NCBI RefSeq assembly: GCF_014697125.1
Contig: NZ_JACJRG010000019.1
Span: forward strand, 1 to 64,000
DNA length: 64,000 bases
Reading direction: 5' to 3'
Source of the DNA: Anabaena minutissima FACHB-250
GTDB lineage: Bacteria > Cyanobacteriota > Cyanobacteriia > Cyanobacteriales > Nostocaceae
Position 1 is the stretch's first letter, and every line of letters begins with the position of its first letter. The notes under the pieces were generated by a model. The model was given only the letters and a program-made list of their open reading frames with translations. It made no database searches and was not told the origin of the DNA. Made by a program: the position numbers and the translations under genes. Positions 43,125 to 51,403 of this stretch are shown piece by piece.

Positions 43125-44582
43125 ATGGCATCCATCCGCGAACTGCACGAACAACTAGTAAAAAAAGAACGTTCTGCCGTTGAAATCACCCAAGAGGCTT
43201 TAGACCGTATTCAAGCGTTAGAGCCAAAATTGCACAGTTTCTTACACGTAACGGCAGAAAAAGCGTTAGAGCAAGCTAGTGCTGTGGATGCCAAAATTGC
43301 TGCTGGCGAAGAAATTGGTCTGCTGGCGGGGATTCCTCTGGGTGTAAAAGATAATATGTGTACTAAAGGGATTCCCACTACTTGCGCCTCACGGATTTTA
43401 GAAAATTTTGTGCCGCCTTATGAATCAACGGTGTCACAAAAATTGATTGATGCGGGGTCTGTCATCGTTGGCAAAACCAACTTAGATGAATTTGCGATGG
43501 GTAGTTCCACCGAAAATTCTGCCTATCAAGTCACAGCGAACCCTTGGGATTTGTCTAGAGTTCCGGGTGGTTCTTCTGGAGGTTCAGCCGCAGCCGTAGC
43601 CGCCGATGAATGCGTTGTTGCGCTGGGTTCTGATACCGGAGGTTCAATTCGCCAACCTGCGTCTTTTTGTGGCGTGGTGGGACTAAAGCCAACCTATGGG
43701 TTGGTTTCCCGTTATGGTTTAGTGGCTTACGCTTCATCATTGGATCAAATTGGCCCCTTTGGACGCTCAGTAGAAGATACCGCGATATTATTAAATGCGA
43801 TCGCAGGTTATGACCCGAAAGATTCCACCAGCCTGAAAGTTGAAATTCCCGATTATGCAGCCAGTTTAAAACCAGACCTGAAAGCTAGAGGTAAACTACG
43901 AATTGGCATCATCAAAGAAACCTTTGGCGAAGGTTTAGATGCTGTCGTCGAACAAGCTGTTACCAAAGCCATTGACCAACTACAGCATTTAGGTGCAGAA
44001 ATTCATGTAGTTTCCTGTCCTAACTTCCGTTATGGCTTACCTAGTTATTACATCATCGCCCCTTCAGAAGCATCAGCTAACCTAGCCCGATACGATGGCG
44101 TGAAATATGGCTGGCGTGCGCCGGATGCGGACAATCTTCTGTCTATGTACAAGACTACCCGTGCTACTGGATTTGGTACAGAAGTTAAACGCCGCATCAT
44201 GATTGGCACATACGCCCTTTCTGCTGGCTATTATGATGCCTACTATCTGAAAGCACAAAAAGTCCGTACCCTGATTAAACAAGACTTTGAAAGAGCCTTT
44301 GAAACCGTTGATATATTGGTGACTCCTACTGCACCTACCACAGCATTTAAAGCCGGGGAAAAAACTACTGACCCCTTAAGTATGTATTTGAATGATCTGA
44401 TGACTATTCCTGTAAACCTTGCTGGTTTACCAGGAATCAGCGTTCCCTGTGGTTTTGATGACCAAGGATTACCCATCGGCTTGCAACTCATCGGCAAAGT
44501 CCTGCGAGAAGACCAACTACTACAAGTAGCCTATGCTTATGAGCAATCGACTACTTGGCATTTACGTCAGCCGACAATTTAG
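43125..44582 (+). CDS. gatA: Asp/Glu-tRNA amidotransferase subunit A
   Basis: This 485-residue amidase subunit of GatCAB converts Glu-tRNA(Gln) (and Asp-tRNA(Asn)) to the amide, using ammonia released from glutamine. The amidase signature is present: GVKDNMCTKG with the catalytic Lys, VPGGSSGGSAAAVAADECVV, and GSDTGGSIRQPASFCG with the Ser-cisSer-Lys triad serines. Length is standard. gatB and gatC are not adjacent, which is usual in cyanobacteria. It is divergent from dnaE-C. Confidence 0.96.
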   Translation: MASIRELHEQLVKKERSAVEITQEALDRIQALEPKLHSFLHVTAEKALEQASAVDAKIAAGEEIGLLAGIPLGVKDNMCTKGIPTTCASRILENFVPPYESTVSQKLIDAGSVIVGKTNLDEFAMGSSTENSAYQVTANPWDLSRVPGGSSGGSAAAVAADECVVALGSDTGGSIRQPASFCGVVGLKPTYGLVSRYGLVAYASSLDQIGPFGRSVEDTAILLNAIAGYDPKDSTSLKVEIPDYAASLKPDLKARGKLRIGIIKETFGEGLDAVVEQAVTKAIDQLQHLGAEIHVVSCPNFRYGLPSYYIIAPSEASANLARYDGVKYGWRAPDADNLLSMYKTTRATGFGTEVKRRIMIGTYALSAGYYDAYYLKAQKVRTLIKQDFERAFETVDILVTPTAPTTAFKAGEKTTDPLSMYLNDLMTIPVNLAGLPGISVPCGFDDQGLPIGLQLIGKVLREDQLLQVAYAYEQSTTWHLRQPTI

Positions 44583-44877
44583 AGTGCTGAGTGGGGAGTG
44601 GGGAGTGCTGTAAAGCCCTGCGGGCATAGCTGCGCTTAGAGCGGTAGCGGGGCGTTGAGCAGCGTGCTGAGTGGGGCAGGGCGGCCGCATCATGTCAATA
44701 AGCAAAGTCTATTCTCAATAAAGTAAAAATAATGTCAACAATCGTGAAACCAGGGCAAGACACCGTTCGTACCATTTCGCTAATCTCAGCCCCAGTGATA
44801 TCTATTTCTATGTCTAAAGATATAAGTTTATTTAATTTTGAAATATTAAAGTGAAAGATTAATTCAGATAGAAACTT
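44583..44877. other. Spacer between gatA and the EF-hand gene
   Basis: It is mostly taken by a copy of the 79-base GC-rich repeat (44598-44676) and an AT-rich leader before the EF-hand gene. No gene is seen. Confidence 0.55.
44598..44676. repeat. Dispersed 79-bp GC-rich repeat, copy A
   Basis: The copy runs from gtggggagtgctgtaaagcc to gagcagcgtgctgagtgggg. It differs from copy B (46061-46139) at one clear position region (gcgttg versus gctttg) and is present inverted at 52632-52710. A mobilised or gene-conversion-maintained intergenic element is likely. Confidence 0.8.
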
Positions 44878-45111
44878 ATGTCAACCGAGCAAGAGCTTCA
44901 ATCTCTTTTTAATAACTTAGATCGCGATCAAGACGGCAAAATCTCCATTCATGAGCTTTTTTTAAGTCCTGGCTTAAGTGCAGTCATCTCATCAGTAACA
45001 AATACCAGTAGCCCCCAGGACTTACTAGCACAGTATGATGCAGATGAAGACGGTAGTATTACCTTTGAAGAGTTGAAGCAAGCAGTTGAGAAAGCAAGTA
45101 ATTTAACTTAG
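44878..45111 (+). CDS. EF-hand calcium-binding protein (CSE-like)
   Basis: This 77-residue acidic protein has two EF-hands with complete loops: DRDQDGKISIHE (residues 15-26) and DADEDGSITFEE (54-65), each with Asp at 1, 3 and 5, Gly at 6, and Glu at 12. Size and layout match the calcium sensor CSE described in Anabaena, which affects photosynthesis and carbon metabolism signalling; I assign this by resemblance only. It has no signal peptide, so it is cytosolic. A hairpin lies 27 bases beyond the stop. Confidence 0.8.
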   Translation: MSTEQELQSLFNNLDRDQDGKISIHELFLSPGLSAVISSVTNTSSPQDLLAQYDADEDGSITFEELKQAVEKASNLT

Positions 45112-45137
45112 CACTCAAAAAAAATCCCCAATACCCA

Positions 45138-45170
45138 AAATCCCTCTTAGCGTCGGCTAGAGAGGGATTT
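45138..45170 (+). terminator. Terminator hairpin of the EF-hand gene
   Basis: AAATCCCTCT pairs perfectly with AGAGGGATTT over a 13-base loop, just after the EF-hand stop at 45111. The stem itself ends in TTT and no longer T-run follows. Confidence 0.6.
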
Positions 45171-45326
45171 GCAATTTCTAGCTCAACTTTATCAAGAATT
45201 ATGAGACGTGACTATTTTGGAGAAGCTGACTCCTGTGGCGATGGCGCAAGCACCCACGCCCTAATGATCACCCAAAAGTAATCCCTGCTATATAATACGG
45301 ATGTATCCCTTATTCCCTAATTAATT

Positions 45327-45953
45327 ATGGTACAAACAATCCAAGCGCGGGATATCAGTCTTTACGAACTAGAGGAAAATTTTGGATTAGAGTTAGTTAC
45401 CAGTAGCAATTTTTTCCCAGAATGGATAGAAAATTTACCGTTACTAACGGATATAGAAAAATCATCTTTAGAACGAGTAAAAAGCAATTATTTAAATTTA
45501 ACTAAACGCCGCCCCATGTCTGAAGAAGTAGTGAAGATGGTTGTGTTGTCTCCACTACTTGATTTAGCTGGTTTTTATCAACCAAATTTCGAGATTGAAA
45601 CAGAAACTTCCACTGAAATTTCTGCTGTAGATGAAAGCGTTATTGTTAAAGGTAGTATTGATGTTTTAGTCGTAAATAGAAGACTTTGGATACTTGTTAT
45701 TGAATCTAAAAGCACTAAATTTGATGTGATATCTGCACTACCTCAAGCACTTGCTTACATACTCGACACTCCCAATGCTGAACGACCAACTTTTGGTTTG
45801 CTTGTCAATGGTAGAGAGTTTGTTTTTGTCAAGCTAGTTCAGACTCAAAAGCCAAAATATGCCCGTTCTGATGCTTTATCAATAGAAAAACCAAATGAAA
45901 TTCAGCAAGTTTTAAGTGTACTAAAAAGATTTAGTGAATTAATTCTGTTGTAA
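45327..45953 (+). CDS. HsdR N-terminal-like (PD-(D/E)XK) protein
   Basis: This 208-residue protein resembles the stand-alone HSDR_N nuclease-like module of type I restriction subunits. Landmarks are RPMSEEVVKMVVLSPLLDLA, then KGSIDVLVVNRRLWILVIES with K (D...ExK spacing) and QALAYILDTPNAERPTFGLL. There is no helicase domain and no modification or specificity gene nearby, so restriction as such is not expected. Cyanobacteria carry many such stand-alone proteins of unknown role. Confidence 0.65.
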   Translation: MVQTIQARDISLYELEENFGLELVTSSNFFPEWIENLPLLTDIEKSSLERVKSNYLNLTKRRPMSEEVVKMVVLSPLLDLAGFYQPNFEIETETSTEISAVDESVIVKGSIDVLVVNRRLWILVIESKSTKFDVISALPQALAYILDTPNAERPTFGLLVNGREFVFVKLVQTQKPKYARSDALSIEKPNEIQQVLSVLKRFSELILL

Positions 45954-46060
45954 TATTTTTGACTGAAAAAAGAAGATACAAGCCTGTATAGGGTGCTTCA
46001 GCGAGAGAAAACCTAGAAATACCAAACATAATTCAATTAACTCAAAAATTGATAGGTACA

Positions 46061-46139
46061 GTGGGGAGTGCTGTAAAGCCCTGCGGGCATAGCTGCGCTT
46101 AGAGCGGTAGCGGGGCTTTGAGCAGCGTGCTGAGTGGGG
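46061..46139. repeat. Dispersed 79-bp GC-rich repeat, copy B
   Basis: It is nearly identical to copy A at 44598-44676 and in the same orientation. It lies between convergent genes (HsdR_N-like and RodZ-like) and is followed by a heptanucleotide array. Confidence 0.8.
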
Positions 46140-46154
46140 ATAGTGACTCTGACT

Positions 46155-46196
46155 CATACCCCATACCCCATACCCCATACCCCATACCCCATAACC
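46155..46196. repeat. Heptanucleotide tandem repeat (CATACCC)
   Basis: Six units of 7 bases: five exact CATACCC followed by CATAACC, located just beyond the stop of the RodZ-like gene. It is a clean STRR. Confidence 0.85.
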
Positions 46197-46208
46197 ATTA
46201 CCTATAGA

Positions 46209-47066
46209 CTATTGACCTCTGAACTCCGATGTATAAGTTACTTGTTTAACTTCTCCTTGTCCCCCTAAAGGTTGTGAAGGTTGATTATCAACAGCCACCA
46301 ACACAGCACCAGCATTACCAGAACGCACAGTCAACTCTTTTTGTGCTACCCAAGTTCTTCGTTCTCCCTTGGTTAAATTACCGACAAACTCTGTCTTACC
46401 GTCTGCTGAGACTTGTAACCACGAATCGCCTTGCAGTTCTAAGGTGATTGTCAGATTGGAATTATCTGTGCTGTTAGGTAAAGCTGATGATTCTGTCGTT
46501 ACAGGTAATGAAGTGGCTACTGGCGGTGTTTCTTGGGGAATCGAATTTTGTTGATTAGCTAGACTTTCATCTGTGGGTGAAGAGACTGCTTGTGAGGGGG
46601 TAGTTTGTTCAACTTGACTGGATACAGAGTCTTTTTTGTTGGTTAAAGATTCAGTTATGAGTTTAGGATTGAGGACATAAATTAGCCCAGTGCAAGCGAT
46701 ACCTAATAACAAAATATAGGTTACAACAAGAGGTATGCGAATTTGAGACTTTTTGTCTGAATTTCCCTTTTCATGCTTGGAATTTATATGAGAGTTTGGA
46801 GGTAAAGCATTAACCGTAAAGGAATTGGCAACAGCCGTACCATCTAACCCCACAATATCTGCATAACGACGGAGGAATCCTTGAACATAAACCAGTTCTG
46901 GTAATTCTTCAAAGTCTCCTGCATCTAGAGCTTTTAAGAACGATAATCGAATATGTGTTTTAGCAGCTACTTCTTCTATACGTATAGATTTTTCTTCTCT
47001 GGCTTGTCGTAAATATCTACTTATTTCCAGCAATTGTTCTTTTTGCGTCTCATTTAATAGTGTCAC
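46209..47066 (-). CDS. RodZ-like helix-turn-helix membrane protein
   Basis: This 285-residue protein has an N-terminal HTH_25 domain (LRQAREEKSIRIEEVAAKTH, FLKALDAGDFEELPE, YVQGFLRRYADIVG), one membrane segment (about residues 111-131, IPLVVTYILLLGIACTGLIY), a Pro/Ser/Thr-rich linker and a C-terminal DUF4115 beta domain (LTITLELQGDSWLQVSADGK). This is the RodZ layout: the cytoplasmic HTH binds MreB and the outer domain aids cell-shape machinery. A second HTH_25 membrane protein is at 48354-49388. Confidence 0.87.
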   Translation of the reverse strand: MTLLNETQKEQLLEISRYLRQAREEKSIRIEEVAAKTHIRLSFLKALDAGDFEELPELVYVQGFLRRYADIVGLDGTAVANSFTVNALPPNSHINSKHEKGNSDKKSQIRIPLVVTYILLLGIACTGLIYVLNPKLITESLTNKKDSVSSQVEQTTPSQAVSSPTDESLANQQNSIPQETPPVATSLPVTTESSALPNSTDNSNLTITLELQGDSWLQVSADGKTEFVGNLTKGERRTWVAQKELTVRSGNAGAVLVAVDNQPSQPLGGQGEVKQVTYTSEFRGQ

Positions 47067-47266
47067 GGTCTGCTCCTAGTTTTAGCTAATGTTTACTATT
47101 CACCAGTGAGACTACTTAAGTAAGGTAAATATTATTACTATTTCATACAATGATGAAACTTTTTGCCGATTTTAATTTTAATTAGAAATTCTAATTGAAA
47201 GATATTAACCTTTTTTGGGCATTAAAAAATTATTGTCTTTATCAATATTTGTTAAATCATCAGATT

Positions 47267-48166
47267 ATGCCGATAATCATCAAAAAATTGCCTGTTGTGT
47301 TACAAATATGTTGCAAGTGGCTACCGTTAGTAACGACAGTTGTTGCGATCGCGTATCTGACTCTGTGTATATTAGTCTCACGCCAACAAACTCGCTTGAT
47401 ATTTTTTCCCTCTACTGTCATTGAATTTACACCAGAGTATTTTAGTATCCCCTATGAGGATGTTTGGCTACCAGTTACAGCCGAGTCTGGTGAAGTAGAA
47501 CGTCTCCACGCTTGGTGGATGCCAAGCAAAAAACCGAATGCTAAGGTGTTATTGTATTTACACGGGAACGGTAAGAACATTAGTGCAAATGTGAGTCATG
47601 CTCACAGATTTTACCAGCTAGGATTTTCTGTGTTGCTAATTGACTACCGAGGGTACGGCCGCAGCGAGGGTTCGTTTCCCAATGAAATGAATGTTTATCA
47701 AGATGCTGAAACCGCCTGGAATTACTTAGTACAGCAAAGACAAATTCCCCCTAAGCAGATTTTTCTCTACGGTCATTCGTTAGGGGGGGCTGTAGCTATT
47801 GATTTAGCACTAAAACAACCAAAAGCCGCAGGATTAATTGTCGAAGGTACTTTTACATCTGTGCGGGATGTTATAGATTATCGCAATATGTTTCGGTTAT
47901 TTCCGGTTAATTTACTTTTGACACAGCGATTTGAATCTATTGAAAAAATACCTCAATTAAAAATGCCCATTTTATTCATTCATGGTACTGCTGATTCTAC
48001 AATACCCGCCTTTATGAGCCAAAAATTGTATGCTGTTGCCCCTGAACCTAAAAAACTCATTTTGGTTCAAGGTGCAGATCATAACGACGTAGGAAAAGTA
48101 GCAGGGATGCAATATCTACAATGGGTAGAGGCTTTTGTGCAGAAGTCAATGGTTAATAGTCAATAG
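47267..48166 (+). CDS. Alpha/beta hydrolase (membrane-anchored)
   Basis: This 299-residue protein, started at ATG 47267, belongs to the alpha/beta hydrolase family of the BEM46/YfhR type. An N-terminal hydrophobic anchor (LPLVTTVVAIAYLTLCILV) leads to SRQQTRLIFFPS, LLYLHGNGKNISANVSH, DYRGYGRSEGSFPNE, the nucleophile elbow FLYGHSLGGAVAID, FIHGTADSTIP with the acidic residue, and the catalytic His in GADHND. The frame extends 24 codons further upstream (to 47195), but that part looks poorly hydrophilic and less likely. The substrate is unknown. Confidence 0.87.
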   Translation: MPIIIKKLPVVLQICCKWLPLVTTVVAIAYLTLCILVSRQQTRLIFFPSTVIEFTPEYFSIPYEDVWLPVTAESGEVERLHAWWMPSKKPNAKVLLYLHGNGKNISANVSHAHRFYQLGFSVLLIDYRGYGRSEGSFPNEMNVYQDAETAWNYLVQQRQIPPKQIFLYGHSLGGAVAIDLALKQPKAAGLIVEGTFTSVRDVIDYRNMFRLFPVNLLLTQRFESIEKIPQLKMPILFIHGTADSTIPAFMSQKLYAVAPEPKKLILVQGADHNDVGKVAGMQYLQWVEAFVQKSMVNSQ

Positions 48167-48353
48167 TCATTATTTAAGAAGCATTGGGTATTAGGCATTG
48201 TGCATCTAGCGAAGGATAGATTGCCATTATCAATTAAATTGGTATGAGTTAATAAGTTAGTAAAATTCATCCCAAACCTTCCTGATTTATGTATGAATAG
48301 CGGGAGAAATTATACAGAATGGTCTGGGTTGTTTAGTCAAATATACTTTAATT

Positions 48354-49388
48354 ATGTCTACCGCATCTGTGTATTTATTAAATATGCCAGGAAAGTCGGC
48401 AGTTACCCTTTCTCAAGATGAATTGCGATCGCTCTTGAGTCAGATTGAGGCTGAACTTTATAGTAGTGAAATTTATCGCCGGATTGTAGCTAGGTTACAA
48501 ATATTATTAGGTGATGCTGGTGAACAAGCTAAAGTGTTGTGTAAAGCTGTAGGTAGAGAAGCGATTGGTTTGGCATTCCAGCAATTTGCACAACAAGATT
48601 CAGAAGAAGATAATACTGAGATTGCAGCGAATATTAAACCAGAAAATTCCAGTGCTTTATCTAATTGCCAGACACAAGCAGCGTTAACCTCAGAGACAAG
48701 CAGTATAAATACAGGTGTAAACATAGCTACAGATAGAGAAAGTACAACAAACACTCACAACAACCCAGTAACCAGACTCAGCCAGTGGTTGCACTCAAAC
48801 AACAAGCCTTCTAAAGCTGAGTTAGCCAAACAAATGGCAGAACAACACCGCCTAGAAACCATGCGCCAAATAGGTTGGCAATTAAAGCAAGCCCGTGAGT
48901 CTCAACATTTGAGTGTAGAGCAACTGCAAGTCTATACTCACATCCCAGTAAAACAAATGGAAGCAGTGGAAAATGCCAATTTTGAGTTTTTGCCAGAAGA
49001 TGTATGTTTGCGGGGTTTTATCCGCGTCATGGGCAATGCTTTAGGGATAAATGGCACAATTTTGGCAGCTTCTCTACCCACACCTGGCACAGTCAAATCA
49101 ATTTTGCCCTCGTTGTATCAGCCTCAGAAAGATGCTGTAGACTTGAGATTAGAAATACGTCCACTACATTTATATCTAGGTTATACAGCCCTTATTGCTG
49201 GCGCAGTCGGAGGATTATCTCATCTATCTCAGCCATCAACCACTAACAATTTAGTGAATTCACCAGTTCCATCAGTTTCCCAGTCACTACAGCACCAAGC
49301 TGATGTCACTACTAAACCAGGAATCAAATCTAGTGCTGATGGTAGTATCAGTGTGGGCAATGATATCGCACCACCGGAAGCTCTTTAA
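48354..49388 (+). CDS. Helix-turn-helix (HTH_25) membrane protein, RodZ-like
   Basis: This 344-residue protein has an N-terminal Leu/Glu-rich region of unknown type, then a Gln/Thr-rich linker, then an HTH_25 domain (about residues 175-245: MRQIGWQLKQARESQHLSVE, PVKQMEAVENANFEFLPEDV, LRGFIRVMGNALGIN) and a hydrophobic segment (LYLGYTALIAGAVGGLSHL). The C-terminal outer part is short and lacks the DUF4115 domain. It is therefore a variant RodZ-like protein; cyanobacterial homologues are usually annotated only as HTH-containing. Function is unproven. Confidence 0.75.
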   Translation: MSTASVYLLNMPGKSAVTLSQDELRSLLSQIEAELYSSEIYRRIVARLQILLGDAGEQAKVLCKAVGREAIGLAFQQFAQQDSEEDNTEIAANIKPENSSALSNCQTQAALTSETSSINTGVNIATDRESTTNTHNNPVTRLSQWLHSNNKPSKAELAKQMAEQHRLETMRQIGWQLKQARESQHLSVEQLQVYTHIPVKQMEAVENANFEFLPEDVCLRGFIRVMGNALGINGTILAASLPTPGTVKSILPSLYQPQKDAVDLRLEIRPLHLYLGYTALIAGAVGGLSHLSQPSTTNNLVNSPVPSVSQSLQHQADVTTKPGIKSSADGSISVGNDIAPPEAL

Positions 49389-49503
49389 CTAAATTTTTCC
49401 TGTGATTATCTTGGCACTATGTTAAGTCTATTTTGCCAGGATTGTCATAACGGCATCTTAAACTTGGTAAAATTCAGGGTGCGACAGAGGAGAACATTTA
49501 GAT

Positions 49504-50238
49504 ATGCTAGCCACCCATACGGATTTAAATATAGCTGCCTTAGAAGCAGAATATAGTCAAAAATCACCAAGGGAAATTCTCAAATTTGCCCTAGAAACCT
49601 TTAACAACCTAGCAATTTCTTTCAGTGGTGCTGAGGATGTTGTGCTAATTGATATTGCTTCCAAGATTACCAAAAACTTCCGCGTGTTTACACTTGATAC
49701 CGGCAGGTTACACCCAGAAACATATCAATTCTTAGATAAAGTCAGAGAACATTATGGGATCAAATTAGAAGTAATGTTCCCTGATGCTGCGGAAGTTCAG
49801 GCTTTGGTAGAAGAGAAGGGATTGTATAGTTTCTATCAAGATGGTCACAAAGAATGCTGTGGAGTTCGCAAAGTCAGACCACTGCGCCGCAAACTCAACA
49901 CTCTGGATGCTTGGGTGACGGGACAGCGCAAAGACCAAAGTCCCAGCACTCGCAACCATATTCCTGTAATTGAAGTTGATAGTGCCTTTTCCACTGAAGA
50001 CCATCAATTGATTAAGTTCAACCCCTTGGCAAATTGGTCTTCTACTGAAGTGTGGGAATATATCCGCGCTTTAGATGTGCCTTACAACAAATTACACGAA
50101 CGTGGCTTTGTGAGTATTGGTTGCGAACCTTGCACTAGACCAGTGTTACCGAGTCAGCATGAACGTGAAGGACGCTGGTGGTGGGAAGAGTCTACTGCTA
50201 AGGAGTGTGGTTTGCACGCGGGTAACTTGCAGAAATAG
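49504..50238 (+). CDS. cysH: Phosphoadenylyl/adenylyl-sulfate reductase (Fe-S type)
   Basis: This 244-residue enzyme reduces (P)APS to sulfite in assimilatory sulfate reduction. Visible are FSGAEDVVLIDIA (the PP-loop-type motif), FTLDTGRLHPETYQ, KECCGVRKVRPLRRKL, WVTGQRKDQSPSTR and GCEPCTRPVLPSQHEREGRW. The CC...CxxC cysteines are those that hold the [4Fe-4S] cluster in APS-type reductases, which argues against the cluster-free PAPS type. The C-terminal KECGLH contains the catalytic Cys. Confidence 0.93.
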   Translation: MLATHTDLNIAALEAEYSQKSPREILKFALETFNNLAISFSGAEDVVLIDIASKITKNFRVFTLDTGRLHPETYQFLDKVREHYGIKLEVMFPDAAEVQALVEEKGLYSFYQDGHKECCGVRKVRPLRRKLNTLDAWVTGQRKDQSPSTRNHIPVIEVDSAFSTEDHQLIKFNPLANWSSTEVWEYIRALDVPYNKLHERGFVSIGCEPCTRPVLPSQHEREGRWWWEESTAKECGLHAGNLQK

Positions 50239-50256
50239 TCAGTCATTCCACCAGAC

Positions 50257-50285
50257 GTAGAGACGTGGCAATGGTACGTCTCTAC
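50257..50285 (+). terminator. Stem-loop downstream of cysH
   Basis: GTAGAGACGT pairs perfectly with ACGTCTCTAC over a 9-base loop, 19 bases after the cysH stop. Similar gtagagacgt repeats are common between genes in Nostoc-like genomes, so it may be both repeat and terminator. Confidence 0.6.
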
Positions 50286-50359
50286 AAACCAATTGTGTAT
50301 GAAAAAGCGATCAGACCCTCATTAATCAATCGCTGTCTTTACTCAGTATTCAGCACTAT

Positions 50360-50626
50360 TCACCTATAAATGTGCATAAATAAGGAATAACCGCTAGCTG
50401 CCAAAATGAATAAGATGGTTGCAGTAAATATTACTATATCTCTGATTATAAATAAAATCCAATCTTTTCTGAGTTCTTGTCTAAACTTGAGTTCTCGCAG
50501 CTTGCGCTCAAGTTTTGCATCTTCTTCTGGCTGTTTATTTACTGTTAATATAATTAGTGGATTTTCACCTTTGTTGGCAATTACTTGAGATAAATCTTTT
50601 ACATCTGTCATGCTGTTAGATGCCAA
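50360..50626 (-). CDS. Small single-pass membrane protein of unknown function
   Basis: This 88-residue protein has a charged N-terminal two thirds with a Lys/Glu/Arg coiled-coil-like helix (EEDAKLERKLRELKFRQELR) and one C-terminal membrane segment (IIRDIVIFTATILFILAASG). Its start overlaps the end of the RHH-like gene at 50616-50843 by 11 bases, so translation is coupled. I do not recognise the family; the arrangement resembles a small regulatory or toxin-antitoxin-like pair. Confidence 0.6.
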   Translation of the reverse strand: MASNSMTDVKDLSQVIANKGENPLIILTVNKQPEEDAKLERKLRELKFRQELRKDWILFIIRDIVIFTATILFILAASGYSLFMHIYR

Positions 50627-50843
50627 TAATTTCAGTTTCCAGATTTTGTTGAGCGTCTGTAATCCAGAGATGTTTGCCTTTTAGCTTGGCTTCTACTGCT
50701 ACTTCCAAGAGTGCAATCGCTTTGAGAAATACTTCAGTGTTATCTCCATTAATTTGTTGTACTAGATTGTTTATTGTTTCATATAATTCTGGCGATAAAT
50801 CTAAATTAATTTGAATTCGTTGGGGTCTATTCTCTGTAGTCAT
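50616..50843 (-). CDS. Small ribbon-helix-helix-like protein
   Basis: This 75-residue protein begins RPQRIQINLDLSPELYETIN, a beta-strand then helix pattern like RHH (Arc/CopG) DNA-binding proteins, followed by VFLKAIALLEVAVEAKLKGK as the second helix. The C-terminus is acidic. It is the first gene of an overlapping pair with the membrane protein at 50360-50626 and is 20 bases downstream of the DOMON gene's stop on the other side, in the opposite order on the same strand. Antitoxin or repressor role is inference. Confidence 0.6.
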   Translation of the reverse strand: MTTENRPQRIQINLDLSPELYETINNLVQQINGDNTEVFLKAIALLEVAVEAKLKGKHLWITDAQQNLETEIIGI

Positions 50844-50863
50844 AATCTATTTAAATTTCTCAG

Positions 50864-51403
50864 TCACAACTCAATAATAAAACTTTCCCGGAGGTGAAAG
50901 TCAGCCTCTGCGCCTGTATGTGCTAATGCCCAGTAAGTCACATAACCATTTTGTTGTTTAATTACAGTAGTTATTGCAACATCAATAGCTTGGTTTTCCG
51001 AAATAATTTTAGCTAAATCGAACTTTAAGGAAAGCAATAAACTATCTGATTGATTCTGAATACTAAAAGGAAGTTCAGCAAAAGCTATTTCCTCTTGCAT
51101 ACCTTGGCGATAGTTATCAAAGCGATATATATTCCAATGTCCAGCAGGGGAAAGATTGAATTCCCAATAATGTTGAGAATTCTTGACACCAATAAAGAAC
51201 TCAAAGCAGGTATTTTCCCATAGTTTATGCTGGCGGGTTGGTGTGTCTACAGGTGGGGGAATAACAACTTCTTCTAAGTCGCCTGTTAGTTGGTAGTTAA
51301 TGTCGAGATGATTACTATGATGGCTAATATTACCTGTAATTTTTAGATTAGGTAAAGAGTCATCGGTGAGGAATGGTTGTAAAGAAAATGTTTGATGGTT
51401 CAT
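50864..51403 (-). CDS. DOMON-like domain protein
   Basis: This 179-residue protein has a beta-sandwich type pattern with PPPVDTPTRQHKLWENTCFE, FFIGVKNSQHYWEFNLSPAG and WNIYRFDNYRQGM, typical of the DOMON-like/carbohydrate-binding group seen in cyanobacteria. It has no signal peptide. Its ATG overlaps the TGA of the phosphotransferase gene (ATGA, 51400-51403), so the two are co-translated. It may bind sugars or a product of the kinase; this is inferred only from context. Confidence 0.72.
   Translation of the reverse strand: MNHQTFSLQPFLTDDSLPNLKITGNISHHSNHLDINYQLTGDLEEVVIPPPVDTPTRQHKLWENTCFEFFIGVKNSQHYWEFNLSPAGHWNIYRFDNYRQGMQEEIAFAELPFSIQNQSDSLLLSLKFDLAKIISENQAIDVAITTVIKQQNGYVTYWALAHTGAEADFHLRESFIIEL

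Noticed and set aside
45939..46178. 79-residue minus-strand frame (SARCSKPRYRSKRSYARRALQ type)
   Set aside because: It is the translation of the dispersed GC-rich repeat; the same peptide appears from the copy at 52608-52886.
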